64,000 bases of DNA from CAAGNP01 sp964611185. Its GTDB lineage: Bacteria > Bacteroidota > Bacteroidia > Bacteroidales > UBA932. Positions within the stretch are counted from its first letter, which is position 1. Each line of letters begins with the position of its first letter. Under the pieces are notes generated by a model. That model searched no databases. It saw only the letters and a list, made by a program, of their open reading frames with translations, and had not been told where the DNA came from. Where the stretch lies: NCBI GenBank assembly GCA_964611185.1, contig CAZSXE010000008.1, positions 7,820-71,819 of the forward strand, written 5' to 3'. A program made the position numbers and the translations under genes. Positions 32,861-41,237 of this stretch are shown piece after piece.

Positions 32861-34135
32861 TTACTTAATTTTTGTCATTACATAGCAGAATCCGAACATA
32901 TCGGTATCAAAACCACCCCACCAGTTAAACATAAATGGAGGCTGATCGTAATCTCTTAAATGCAGTTCAAGCTCTCCACTCTCATTGAATCTCATAGCCA
33001 CCACTGCCGGTTTGATATCTTCCTTAGAAGCAGAGAAGGCTCTGTTGGCTTTATCAAGACTGAAATAAGTGAGCTGTATGGTTTCCGAAGTCCACATAAA
33101 AAGCTCTTCGGTGCAATATGCTCCCAAAGCCACAAAGTTCTTTGCAGGATTAACAGGGGTGGAATATGTCATAACAGCTTCTCTTAAGAAATTACTCAAA
33201 TCACCCTTTACAGAACCGGGGATAAGTTTTAAAACATCCTCTTCCAAAGTAAATGAAATTTCATAATTTTCATTGTGTATTGGCATCAATTCAGGATCAT
33301 CTTCCATATCAGACACCCATGTTTTCCATTCTGCAAGTTCCGGAATCTCTTTAAATTTCCATGTACCTACAAGTGCGGATCCTTTCATAACCCCTTTGAT
33401 TGTTATCATAACAGATGGAATATTACCTTCGAGGAATCTCCCTCCGAGTTTTTCTTTATCCATGGCCACATTGATAACAAGTTCTTTTCCAAGCTCTACA
33501 TCTTTAGCTTTAAAAGAAACATTTGCTTTGTTGGTTCCTGCCTTGACAGTCAAAACTTTATTACCTCCCACTATTTCAAAGTCTGTTCCCTCTTTGGCTG
33601 TGCTCTTTTCTGTGAAAAGAAAAGGAAGTTCCATATCAGCTGTTGCGGTAAAATTGGCTCCGGAGGTCTCTCCGGCCAATGTTAATGAAAGAGAATAAGT
33701 ATCAAGAAGATCGGCTTTTTCCACAGAGAAAGAATATATTATACCCTCTTTCTTCTCCACAGAGACGATAGCTGAGGGGGTTATTCCAAGCTCATACCCC
33801 TGAGGAAGCTGTCCTATGGTCAATATAATCTCCTTATCTGACACTATGTTATTGATAGGAGTAATAATAACTTTCGCAGATAAAGCATCTTTCTCAAATT
33901 TGAAACTTTCAGAAGAAATTTCATACTCTTCCCCTTTTACGGCAGTACCGGAAAGTGATACGGGAATAGTAAGCTCCGCTACCGGCGCTTTAGAAAGTTT
34001 CATTTCCACTTCAAGTGGAGTGTCAGCCAGAAGAACCAATCTGGACTTTACAAATTCAACCTTTACGCTCTCTTTTTGGCAAGAGGCTGTCAGTATAGCA
34101 ACTATTGCTAAGACTGAGAATAAAAATTTTTTCAT
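32861..34135 (-). CDS. Lipoprotein with Calx-beta-like repeats
   Basis: 424 residues. A signal sequence with lipobox (ILTASC) is followed by two beta-rich repeats of the Calx-beta/adhesion type (about 30-130 and 135-245; compare VKGEEYEISSESFKFEKDALSAKVII with AKEGTDFEIVGGNKVLTVKAGTNKANVSF). The C-terminal domain, from GTWKFKEIPELAEWKTWVSD, is lipocalin-like and rich in strands. It is the last gene of the operon with SusC, SusD and the two protease-like proteins and so probably sits on the cell surface as an extra ligand-binding component. Exact function unknown. Confidence 0.75.
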   Translation of the reverse strand: MKKFLFSVLAIVAILTASCQKESVKVEFVKSRLVLLADTPLEVEMKLSKAPVAELTIPVSLSGTAVKGEEYEISSESFKFEKDALSAKVIITPINNIVSDKEIILTIGQLPQGYELGITPSAIVSVEKKEGIIYSFSVEKADLLDTYSLSLTLAGETSGANFTATADMELPFLFTEKSTAKEGTDFEIVGGNKVLTVKAGTNKANVSFKAKDVELGKELVINVAMDKEKLGGRFLEGNIPSVMITIKGVMKGSALVGTWKFKEIPELAEWKTWVSDMEDDPELMPIHNENYEISFTLEEDVLKLIPGSVKGDLSNFLREAVMTYSTPVNPAKNFVALGAYCTEELFMWTSETIQLTYFSLDKANRAFSASKEDIKPAVVAMRFNESGELELHLRDYDQPPFMFNWWGGFDTDMFGFCYVMTKIK

Positions 34136-34138
34136 ACG

Positions 34139-34348
34139 CTATTTTAATGAGTTGTTATATTCATCTCTTATAAGATGCAGTGTTTCTAATTCGGAAGCAG
34201 AGGGAACTTCGCCTTTCGGCAATACAAAATCGTAGGTCACATCGTCTGTCTTAGGGGGAAGTTCAGCATAATTACACCCTGATAATGCGACAAGGCAGAA
34301 TAGGGTAATTGCAGCTATCAGTATTGTTTTTTTAATTTTCATATCCAT
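34139..34348 (-). CDS. Small lipoprotein of the SusC/SusD-protease operon
   Basis: 69 residues: a signal sequence with lipobox (LVALSGC), then a short polar chain of about 45 residues containing ELPPKTDD and a C-terminal helix (ASELETLHLIRDEYNNSL). Its start overlaps the end of the SusD gene by 17 bp and its stop is 3 bp from the next lipoprotein gene, so it is co-translated with them. ATG at 34342 is an alternative start. No known family recognised. Confidence 0.7.
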   Translation of the reverse strand: MDMKIKKTILIAAITLFCLVALSGCNYAELPPKTDDVTYDFVLPKGEVPSASELETLHLIRDEYNNSLK

Positions 34349-35717
34349 TGTTTTGTTTCATATTACTATTCATATATACATCGCTTTTATATATGGGTGC
34401 CGTATATAGATACTCCTTCGTAGTATATTTTAGTCCGTTGTTTATCACCCAGAACTCGGGAGAGCCGTTTCTCTTCAGCTCAAACCATCTGTCGCCCTCC
34501 ATATAAAACTCTTTTCGTCTTTCGTCGAATATGGCTGAAATAAGTGGAGTAAGTGGCTTACCTTTAGCATCTTCCGCAATAAGTGCTTCGGAGTGAACAG
34601 GGGGAAGATTGCTCATAGTATAATCCTCAACATCAGAAATTCTGTTTCTTCTGAGATAATTAAGATTCACAAGGGCACTCTCTTGATTATTTAAATGATA
34701 ATAGGATTCTGCAAGCATCAACACGAGCTCGGAGCTTCTGACTTTGGCACTGATAGTCTTTTGATTTATCCTTTTTTTATCAAAACTGAGTCCCTTTCTT
34801 ATATCTTTGTCGCCGTCAGAATCAAATAGACCGACCAGAGAACTACTTACCGGTCTTGTCTTTATATCCTTGATAATCATCACATAATACCAGTCAATGT
34901 CGCTGTTGTTATTGATATGAGATCTGACGATTACCTCCCCTGATGAGGCATTTTTCGCCTGAATCATTTTTTCATAATCAGCGATACCACTGAGGGCAAA
35001 CTGTGGTTTACTAAGTAATTCTTCACAAAGAGAGACAACAGAGCTCCACTCCTCTTTCCAAAAATATAATTTAGCCAAATAGGTCTTTACAATATCTTCG
35101 GTAAAAAGGAAAAAACCATCTTTTATATGATATTCTGCCGATTTATTAAGGAGGGAAGCACAATAATCCACAGTCACATCCAAAGAGGCTCTCGAAGGCA
35201 TCTCCTCCATATCAAATTTATCAATAATGGGCATCCCGAGCATATTGGAAGCATTATCGGGATCGTATGCCTGACAATAATCTCTAATCAGATTGTAGTA
35301 ACAAATTCCTTTAATGGCATAAGCCGCAGCGGTTGTTTTTTTAGCAAGTTCAGTTTCTCTATTAGAAATATTTTCCAAAACGATATTGCAGTCTCTTATT
35401 ATGGAAAACAAATTTTTATAAAAAGCCTGCCGCATATTGATTTTATCGCCCACATAAGCAGCAAGATTTCCCACTTTTACATTGGCATCGAGATTGTCTG
35501 AAAAACTTTCATACAATATAACTCCTTCGAAATTACCCACCACAAACTGATCCTCACCACCCTCGATAGAATTAACTATATTGTGAATAATCGCGGCGAA
35601 TTCTTCATCTGTTTTAGGGATAACTTTGCCTTGAGGCTGGACATCAAGATAGTTTTTGCAAGATGACAGGGCCAAAACCAACATTATTATAAATACAAAT
35701 TTTTCTTTCATAATCAT
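34332..35717 (-). CDS. SusD/RagB-family lipoprotein (pair 3, protease-linked)
   Basis: 461 residues, short for SusD proteins. Lipobox LALSSC is followed by KNYLDVQPQGKVIP, the usual SusD opening. The helical core (AAAYAIKGICYYNLIRDYCQAYD) and the C-terminal DERRKEFYMEGDRWFELKRNG agree with the family. It captures ligand for the SusC encoded 6 bp upstream. Its smaller size resembles SusD proteins of peptide or glycoprotein systems rather than of large glycan loci, which fits the two protease-like genes in the operon; that is inference. Confidence 0.9.
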   Translation of the reverse strand: MIMKEKFVFIIMLVLALSSCKNYLDVQPQGKVIPKTDEEFAAIIHNIVNSIEGGEDQFVVGNFEGVILYESFSDNLDANVKVGNLAAYVGDKINMRQAFYKNLFSIIRDCNIVLENISNRETELAKKTTAAAYAIKGICYYNLIRDYCQAYDPDNASNMLGMPIIDKFDMEEMPSRASLDVTVDYCASLLNKSAEYHIKDGFFLFTEDIVKTYLAKLYFWKEEWSSVVSLCEELLSKPQFALSGIADYEKMIQAKNASSGEVIVRSHINNNSDIDWYYVMIIKDIKTRPVSSSLVGLFDSDGDKDIRKGLSFDKKRINQKTISAKVRSSELVLMLAESYYHLNNQESALVNLNYLRRNRISDVEDYTMSNLPPVHSEALIAEDAKGKPLTPLISAIFDERRKEFYMEGDRWFELKRNGSPEFWVINNGLKYTTKEYLYTAPIYKSDVYMNSNMKQNNGYEN

Positions 35718-35723
35718 TCAATA

Positions 35724-38700
35724 TTAAAATCCGATTTTAAAACCAAAGGATACAGATTTAGTAGTAGGATAGGTCGCTCCCGGCACTTCCGGGTCCATTC
35801 CGTCATAATTAGTAACTGTGAAGAAATTGTTAAGGGCAAGATTAAATCCGAAACTGCTCAAGAAGATATTTCTCAAATACTTTTCAGGCAGCGAGTAGGT
35901 AAATATTATGCTCTTTATCCTCATATACGATATGTCTTTCAGATAAATCGCATCCACTATGTTGTAATCCATAGGGTTATAGTAATCAAAATTGTATTTC
36001 TGGCCGAAATAATCGTATATTCTCGGATACAAGGTATTGTTTCGATTTGACTCTGTCCATCTATCCGTCCTATCTTTTTTCACATTCAGGTGATTGGAAT
36101 AGAGGTCGCTGTACTGCGACTGTACCTTTTCGGTAGCTACTCCCGGGTGACGGGGATCATAGTATGATGCAGGCGAAGAAATTTTGTCGTATTTCTTGGC
36201 CCCGACTGAATATACTCCGTTAATGCTCACCTTAAAAGCTCTGTATGATGCCGAAATATTAAACCCACCGGTATATGGAGCTATCGATGTGCCTAAAAAA
36301 TATCGGTAATTGTCCGCCTTATTAAGGTCTGTGGCGGTTTTTATCTCCGCATCCGGTCTGAGAGCGAAAGTATATAATCCCATATCTGAATCTATCCCCG
36401 TGTATTTCCCTGAGATAATGGCACCCACGGGATAACCCTCCACATATCTGTCCTTTACAGTTATTTTGTTGGCATAAGATGGTTGATATTTAATTACTTT
36501 ATTGAAATTATATGCAAAATTGACAGATGCGCTAAGATTGAAATTCTCATTTCTCACAATTTTTCCCCCGAGGGTTACCTCCACTCCTGTATTCATAATA
36601 TCGGCTGAGTTATAGTATTGGGTGTTAAATCCCGTGGTCGAAAGGACCTGCGATGAAGTAACCACATCTGTACTCATCCTGTAATACCCCTCCACCGAAA
36701 ATGTCAGTCTCTCCTTAAAAAGCCCCAGATCCACAGATGCTTTCACATCTTGAGTCTTTTCCCAGCTCAAATTGGGATTGGGAGCCGTAGGGATATATCC
36801 CAATAAGTAGGCTACCCCTTCGTAATACCTATACTGCTGTTGGTAGTACTGCATTATCAAATTGGGAGAAGTACTGGTACTTACATCTCCCGTAAATCCT
36901 GTGGAAGCCTTCATAGACAAATAACTGATAGCTCTGATGTCTTTCATAAAATCTTCTTCAGAAATATGCCATGCCAATCCTGCACTCCATGTAGGGTTAA
37001 ACTGCCTTGCACTACCGAAATAAGAACTTCCGTCCGATCTGAAAGACATATTGACCACATACCTTTTTTTATAAAAATAATCGGCAGAAGCATAAAAAGA
37101 GGCATATCTCGAATCTGTAAAATATTCTCCGCTTAGAGCCTCTACAGCTTTTACCCACGCATCCGTCTCTCCCGAAATTTCAGGCAAAGAGGTAGTTCCC
37201 GTGAGGGGGTCGTAATTATATCTTTTTGTAAAAATCGTTCTTGAAGAAGATCCCCTTATCTCAGCTCCGGCAATTACCGAAAGAGTGTGTGCATCGGCAA
37301 AAGTATCATTATATGCAAAATGCCCCCTCAGGACATAGCTGTCTCTGTTGGCGGAATTTTGAGAAATGGAGCCGTAAAGCTTTTCCTGAGAATATTTATC
37401 ATTACCAAGTCTATCCTTAAAGGCAGTATAAGTATCTTTCCCTACGATTTTATCCGTCTTATTGTTTGAAAAAGAATACGAGGCAAGTCCCACAAATTTT
37501 AGCTGATCGATGATTTTAAAATCGGCTGAAATGCGCGCGGTAGTAGCCCAATTGACACTTTTTGTGGAATTCTGTTCCAACTCTCTCATAATGCTAAATC
37601 CTTTATTGGGTAAAATATCACTATCATCTCCATTATAAAACGGCAGGGAAAAATAGGTATTATCGGCTACATACTGTTTACTATCATCATACGCGCGTTC
37701 GTACGGATTTGCAAAATAGGCATAAGTAAAAGGATCGACATAGCTGTCAGGTGTTACCGAAGACTGTCTTGCCAAGTCAACACCAAATTCGATTTTTGCC
37801 CATCGGGCAGGAGTCAAATTAAGATTGGCCGTAAGATTATACCTATCGTATCCGTTATTGACAAGCATTCCGTTATCATCTGTATATCCGAGAGAGACAT
37901 AGTATGTGCTTTTATCAGAGCCGCCGCTCAATGAGAGATGATGATTATGTGAAAAAGTATCTCTAAAGAGCAATCCGTACCAATCTGTATTTTGATTTGA
38001 CAGCTCCTTAATATAAGAATCCTGTAATGAAACATTGTCTTTCATCGACTTGAAAGCCCCTACTCCTGCCCTTATCTCCCCCACAATACCTACTATCGGA
38101 TAAAAAACCGTATTGTCTGTTTTAGATGCTTGATATTTATCTGCAGAAAATTCATCCCACAACTCCTGTTCCCACGAAAGTTTTTCAGCAGAGGTCATCA
38201 GATTATTATTTTTCCTCGGAGCAAAAGAGAAAATAAAATTATTGGAATAAGAAACCTGCATCCTCCCCTCTTTTCCCCTTTTAGTCGTAACGACAATTAC
38301 TCCGTTTGCAGCCCTTGAGCCATATATTGCGGCAGCGGCGGCATCTTTCAAAACTGTGATACTCTCAATATCATTGGGATTGATATTACCCACTCCATTT
38401 ACAAAAATATCATCGAAGCCACCTGTTTTTATCTGCTCAGAAGTCAAATCGGGGGTATCGTTCTGCATTGGGACACCGTCCACCACCCACAAAGGGTTAC
38501 TATTCCCCGAAAGATTGTTCACCCCCCTGATTCTTATATTCTGCTGTACGCCGGGTCGTCCTGAGACAGATTGAACCGTAACACCTGCTATCTCTCCCTG
38601 CATTATAGCTCCTACGGAGGCAATCGGCTGATTATCAAATTTTTCGGAGTTCATAATCCCTACGGAACCGGTAATCTTTTTAACTGTGGTATTGGCGTAG

Positions 38701-39047
38701 CCGGTAACGACTGCTTGCTCTAAAGCGGTGACATCATAATTCATAATGATTTTAATATTCGACAGATTATCGAAATTAAGCTCATAAACAGTCTCTTCCA
38801 TGCCGATAAAAGAGGCAACTATGAATTTTGTCCCTTTTGCTACATTTATACTGAATGCCCCATCGAGATCGGTGATAGATTTCTGATCGGGATATTCTCT
38901 CGAAGAGATTCCGGCACCGATGACAGGAAGCCCTTCAACATCTAAAACAACCCCCTTGATGGTAAATGAATTTTGTGCAGAAGCATTGAAAGAAAATGCT
39001 GCGACACATATTAAAAACAATATGGTGTTAATAAATTTTCTGTTCAT
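35724..39047 (-). CDS. SusC/RagA-family TonB-dependent transporter (pair 3, protease-linked)
   Basis: 1107 residues with signal peptide (ending FNASAQ), carboxypeptidase-regulatory-like domain (FTIKGVVLDVEGLPVIGAGI), TonB box region (EQAVVTGYANTTVKK), plug (LWVVDGVPMQNDTPD, VLKDAAAAAIYGSRAANGVI) and barrel ending SVSFGFKIGF. The start codon directly follows the stop of the inactive-protease gene, so translation is tightly coupled. Unlike the other two SusC genes in the window it has no shared leader or palindrome and depends on the operon promoter upstream of the protease gene. Confidence 0.94.
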   Translation of the reverse strand: MNRKFINTILFLICVAAFSFNASAQNSFTIKGVVLDVEGLPVIGAGISSREYPDQKSITDLDGAFSINVAKGTKFIVASFIGMEETVYELNFDNLSNIKIIMNYDVTALEQAVVTGYANTTVKKITGSVGIMNSEKFDNQPIASVGAIMQGEIAGVTVQSVSGRPGVQQNIRIRGVNNLSGNSNPLWVVDGVPMQNDTPDLTSEQIKTGGFDDIFVNGVGNINPNDIESITVLKDAAAAAIYGSRAANGVIVVTTKRGKEGRMQVSYSNNFIFSFAPRKNNNLMTSAEKLSWEQELWDEFSADKYQASKTDNTVFYPIVGIVGEIRAGVGAFKSMKDNVSLQDSYIKELSNQNTDWYGLLFRDTFSHNHHLSLSGGSDKSTYYVSLGYTDDNGMLVNNGYDRYNLTANLNLTPARWAKIEFGVDLARQSSVTPDSYVDPFTYAYFANPYERAYDDSKQYVADNTYFSLPFYNGDDSDILPNKGFSIMRELEQNSTKSVNWATTARISADFKIIDQLKFVGLASYSFSNNKTDKIVGKDTYTAFKDRLGNDKYSQEKLYGSISQNSANRDSYVLRGHFAYNDTFADAHTLSVIAGAEIRGSSSRTIFTKRYNYDPLTGTTSLPEISGETDAWVKAVEALSGEYFTDSRYASFYASADYFYKKRYVVNMSFRSDGSSYFGSARQFNPTWSAGLAWHISEEDFMKDIRAISYLSMKASTGFTGDVSTSTSPNLIMQYYQQQYRYYEGVAYLLGYIPTAPNPNLSWEKTQDVKASVDLGLFKERLTFSVEGYYRMSTDVVTSSQVLSTTGFNTQYYNSADIMNTGVEVTLGGKIVRNENFNLSASVNFAYNFNKVIKYQPSYANKITVKDRYVEGYPVGAIISGKYTGIDSDMGLYTFALRPDAEIKTATDLNKADNYRYFLGTSIAPYTGGFNISASYRAFKVSINGVYSVGAKKYDKISSPASYYDPRHPGVATEKVQSQYSDLYSNHLNVKKDRTDRWTESNRNNTLYPRIYDYFGQKYNFDYYNPMDYNIVDAIYLKDISYMRIKSIIFTYSLPEKYLRNIFLSSFGFNLALNNFFTVTNYDGMDPEVPGATYPTTKSVSFGFKIGF

Positions 39048-41237
39048 CTAATTTACATTTTTCAAAATTGATAATAAATATCTATTATGACCCTCATTTT
39101 CTTTCTTCGAAGAAAATCCCTTTTTTTCCATTTTTTTAATCAAAGATATTCTTGTTTTGTCTATTAGAGACACATCTACATCGTCCCCACGGGACAATTT
39201 GCAAAGTGTTTTCACAAAATCTATCTTCATCCTCTTATCTTTTAAAGAATAGACTGAATTTTTGTTGTCATCCCATAACCAATTACAAATCACATCAATA
39301 CCCTCTGCCCTTGAAAACGGATTCTCATATAGTGGCGATATTTCGGATATTTTGGTCAAAATGGTGGAGAAGAACTCTTTGGATATAAAATCCGACACAG
39401 AGGTGTTTAAATCGGCATATTTGGTAAAATGAGGATTGTCGATGGTATTACACTCTCTAATAATATTAAGTAAAAATAATAACGATTCTTTCTGTCTGTT
39501 TTTGGGGACAAATTCATATTTATCCGATTCAAGAGAATTGTTGTTATGAATATAAACTCCTCCGATATTTTGAAGGGCCGGGTTCGCATAATGGAAATAT
39601 TTTTCTACAACAAAATCTACTAAATCTTTTCTGTACGAATAATCATAATCAAGGCTGTCGAGCAAAAGGCATATATTGTCTATAGAAGAATAAATATTGT
39701 TTAAAGCAAGATGGGTCGCATAGAGGTTATCACTACCCATATCCCACGATACCGCCCTCGGGTCTGAGAATTTCTTTGAAGAATATTTATTTCCAAACAA
39801 ATAATTACTATATGAAATATCCGATTGATTATCGCCATAAAGCCACTTTACCAATGCTTTATCATAAATTCCCACTCTATCGATATACCATAAAACTCCT
39901 TTGGAAATCTCTTCGTCTGTGGCCACCGAATTTACCCTCTGTATATCCATAACAGAGTTTGAAATACCGTTTTCAGCAGTGTAGGTGGCACTTCTTAGAG
40001 AATCGACAGGAATATCATAACTCCCCGTATTATTCTCAAGAAGTCCAAGACACTTCCCGAAATGATATGCAAAATCAGAAGAGAGGGGCTTTTCCATCAA
40101 TTGATCAATTTTTCCTTCTCTTATAAGCTCTGGGTATATATTGGCACATCTTAAATGAACTTCATTTTTCATTTTAGTTAATATGTCTGCCCCCACTATA
40201 ATATCGGCATTTAGTATCTCTCCTGTTCTCGGATTCGGGACAATCGTACTTCTAATAGTTTTTGTCTTACTTCTTGAATACCTTATCGTAGCAAAACCAT
40301 TCCTATCGTTCTTAGAAAAATCACAGGTTATCAACTCGATGGCTTTACCTAAATTTAACTCTTCAAAACACTTATTCCACATAAGGGCACCGCTGTAAAT
40401 AGAATTTAAGAGAGTTACGGGCAATAAACTATCAACATAAAAAGTGATTATAGGCTTATCTTCAACTCTTTTCCATCTGGTGGCATAAAACAGTTTTTTG
40501 CTCCCTTGATAACTCTCGTCATAACTTAAAAGAGAAACAGATCCCACGCCCAAATTGGGGTCCAATTTGAGCGGTTGATAATTATCGGATTTATCATCCG
40601 GAAGGTAAAATGAAGATTTAACAATAGCTGTAAAAGGCTCATTTTTAACTATTTCACTTATTGCAAACAACGATCTCGAGACATTATAGGAAAGATGAGT
40701 GTAAACAGAAATACCACCTTCCCAAGGAGATATTTCGGCCACAGAAGAGGAGCCGCTGTTAAAAGAGTAATCTCTCACCACAAAACCATCCATTCCGTTA
40801 TATGCTTTAATATCCTTGGGATGGAAATATTTTCTATCTTTTATAAAAAAAGATGTAAAATCACACTTATACGAACCGTCCTCAGAAATACCTAAAAGAT
40901 CAGTGGAGTAGATTACGGAAGGGGCATTGCTCTCTTTTATAGCTCTATCAATATTTGATTCTTTATCTGTTTCAAAAGAGGTATCATTAATTTTATATAA
41001 GAACACTGTGCTGTCCACCACCTGAAATGTTACCGCCTCGTAAGGGCACGGTCTATAACCGGAAAATGTCTCGTTTTCATCACTTGTGGCCACAACTACG
41101 CTGGTGAAAATCAACTCCTTACCCATAAGAGATGCAGGTATTTCCATTAAAAACTTATCATGGGAATAATCCGCATTAATAATCGGTTTTTCCACCTGGA
41201 AAAATGACATGAGCGATATGAGAAGAAATGTTATCAT
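39048..41237 (-). CDS. Protease-like paralogue without zinc ligands (probable pseudoenzyme)
   Basis: 729 residues, related over most of its length to the active metalloprotease encoded just upstream (shared blocks: KLFYATRWKR/KVYFANRWRI, IPVDSLRSATYT/VPVDSLRSASYT, VMD). The zinc-site segment reads AYHFGKCLGLLEN where the paralogue has SHEVGHCLGFMHN, so H, E, H and H of the metzincin motif are replaced by Y391, H392, K395 and E401. The reading frame is long and intact. The start overlaps the upstream stop by 4 bp. A signal-like hydrophobic start (MITFLLISLMSFF) suggests export. It may bind substrate or regulate its active partner. Confidence 0.85.
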   Translation of the reverse strand: MITFLLISLMSFFQVEKPIINADYSHDKFLMEIPASLMGKELIFTSVVVATSDENETFSGYRPCPYEAVTFQVVDSTVFLYKINDTSFETDKESNIDRAIKESNAPSVIYSTDLLGISEDGSYKCDFTSFFIKDRKYFHPKDIKAYNGMDGFVVRDYSFNSGSSSVAEISPWEGGISVYTHLSYNVSRSLFAISEIVKNEPFTAIVKSSFYLPDDKSDNYQPLKLDPNLGVGSVSLLSYDESYQGSKKLFYATRWKRVEDKPIITFYVDSLLPVTLLNSIYSGALMWNKCFEELNLGKAIELITCDFSKNDRNGFATIRYSRSKTKTIRSTIVPNPRTGEILNADIIVGADILTKMKNEVHLRCANIYPELIREGKIDQLMEKPLSSDFAYHFGKCLGLLENNTGSYDIPVDSLRSATYTAENGISNSVMDIQRVNSVATDEEISKGVLWYIDRVGIYDKALVKWLYGDNQSDISYSNYLFGNKYSSKKFSDPRAVSWDMGSDNLYATHLALNNIYSSIDNICLLLDSLDYDYSYRKDLVDFVVEKYFHYANPALQNIGGVYIHNNNSLESDKYEFVPKNRQKESLLFLLNIIRECNTIDNPHFTKYADLNTSVSDFISKEFFSTILTKISEISPLYENPFSRAEGIDVICNWLWDDNKNSVYSLKDKRMKIDFVKTLCKLSRGDDVDVSLIDKTRISLIKKMEKKGFSSKKENEGHNRYLLSILKNVN

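Noticed and set aside
39048..41237. Pseudogene call for the second protease-like gene
   Set aside because: 729 uninterrupted codons, signal sequence and coupled overlaps on both sides argue for a functional pseudoenzyme rather than a decayed gene.
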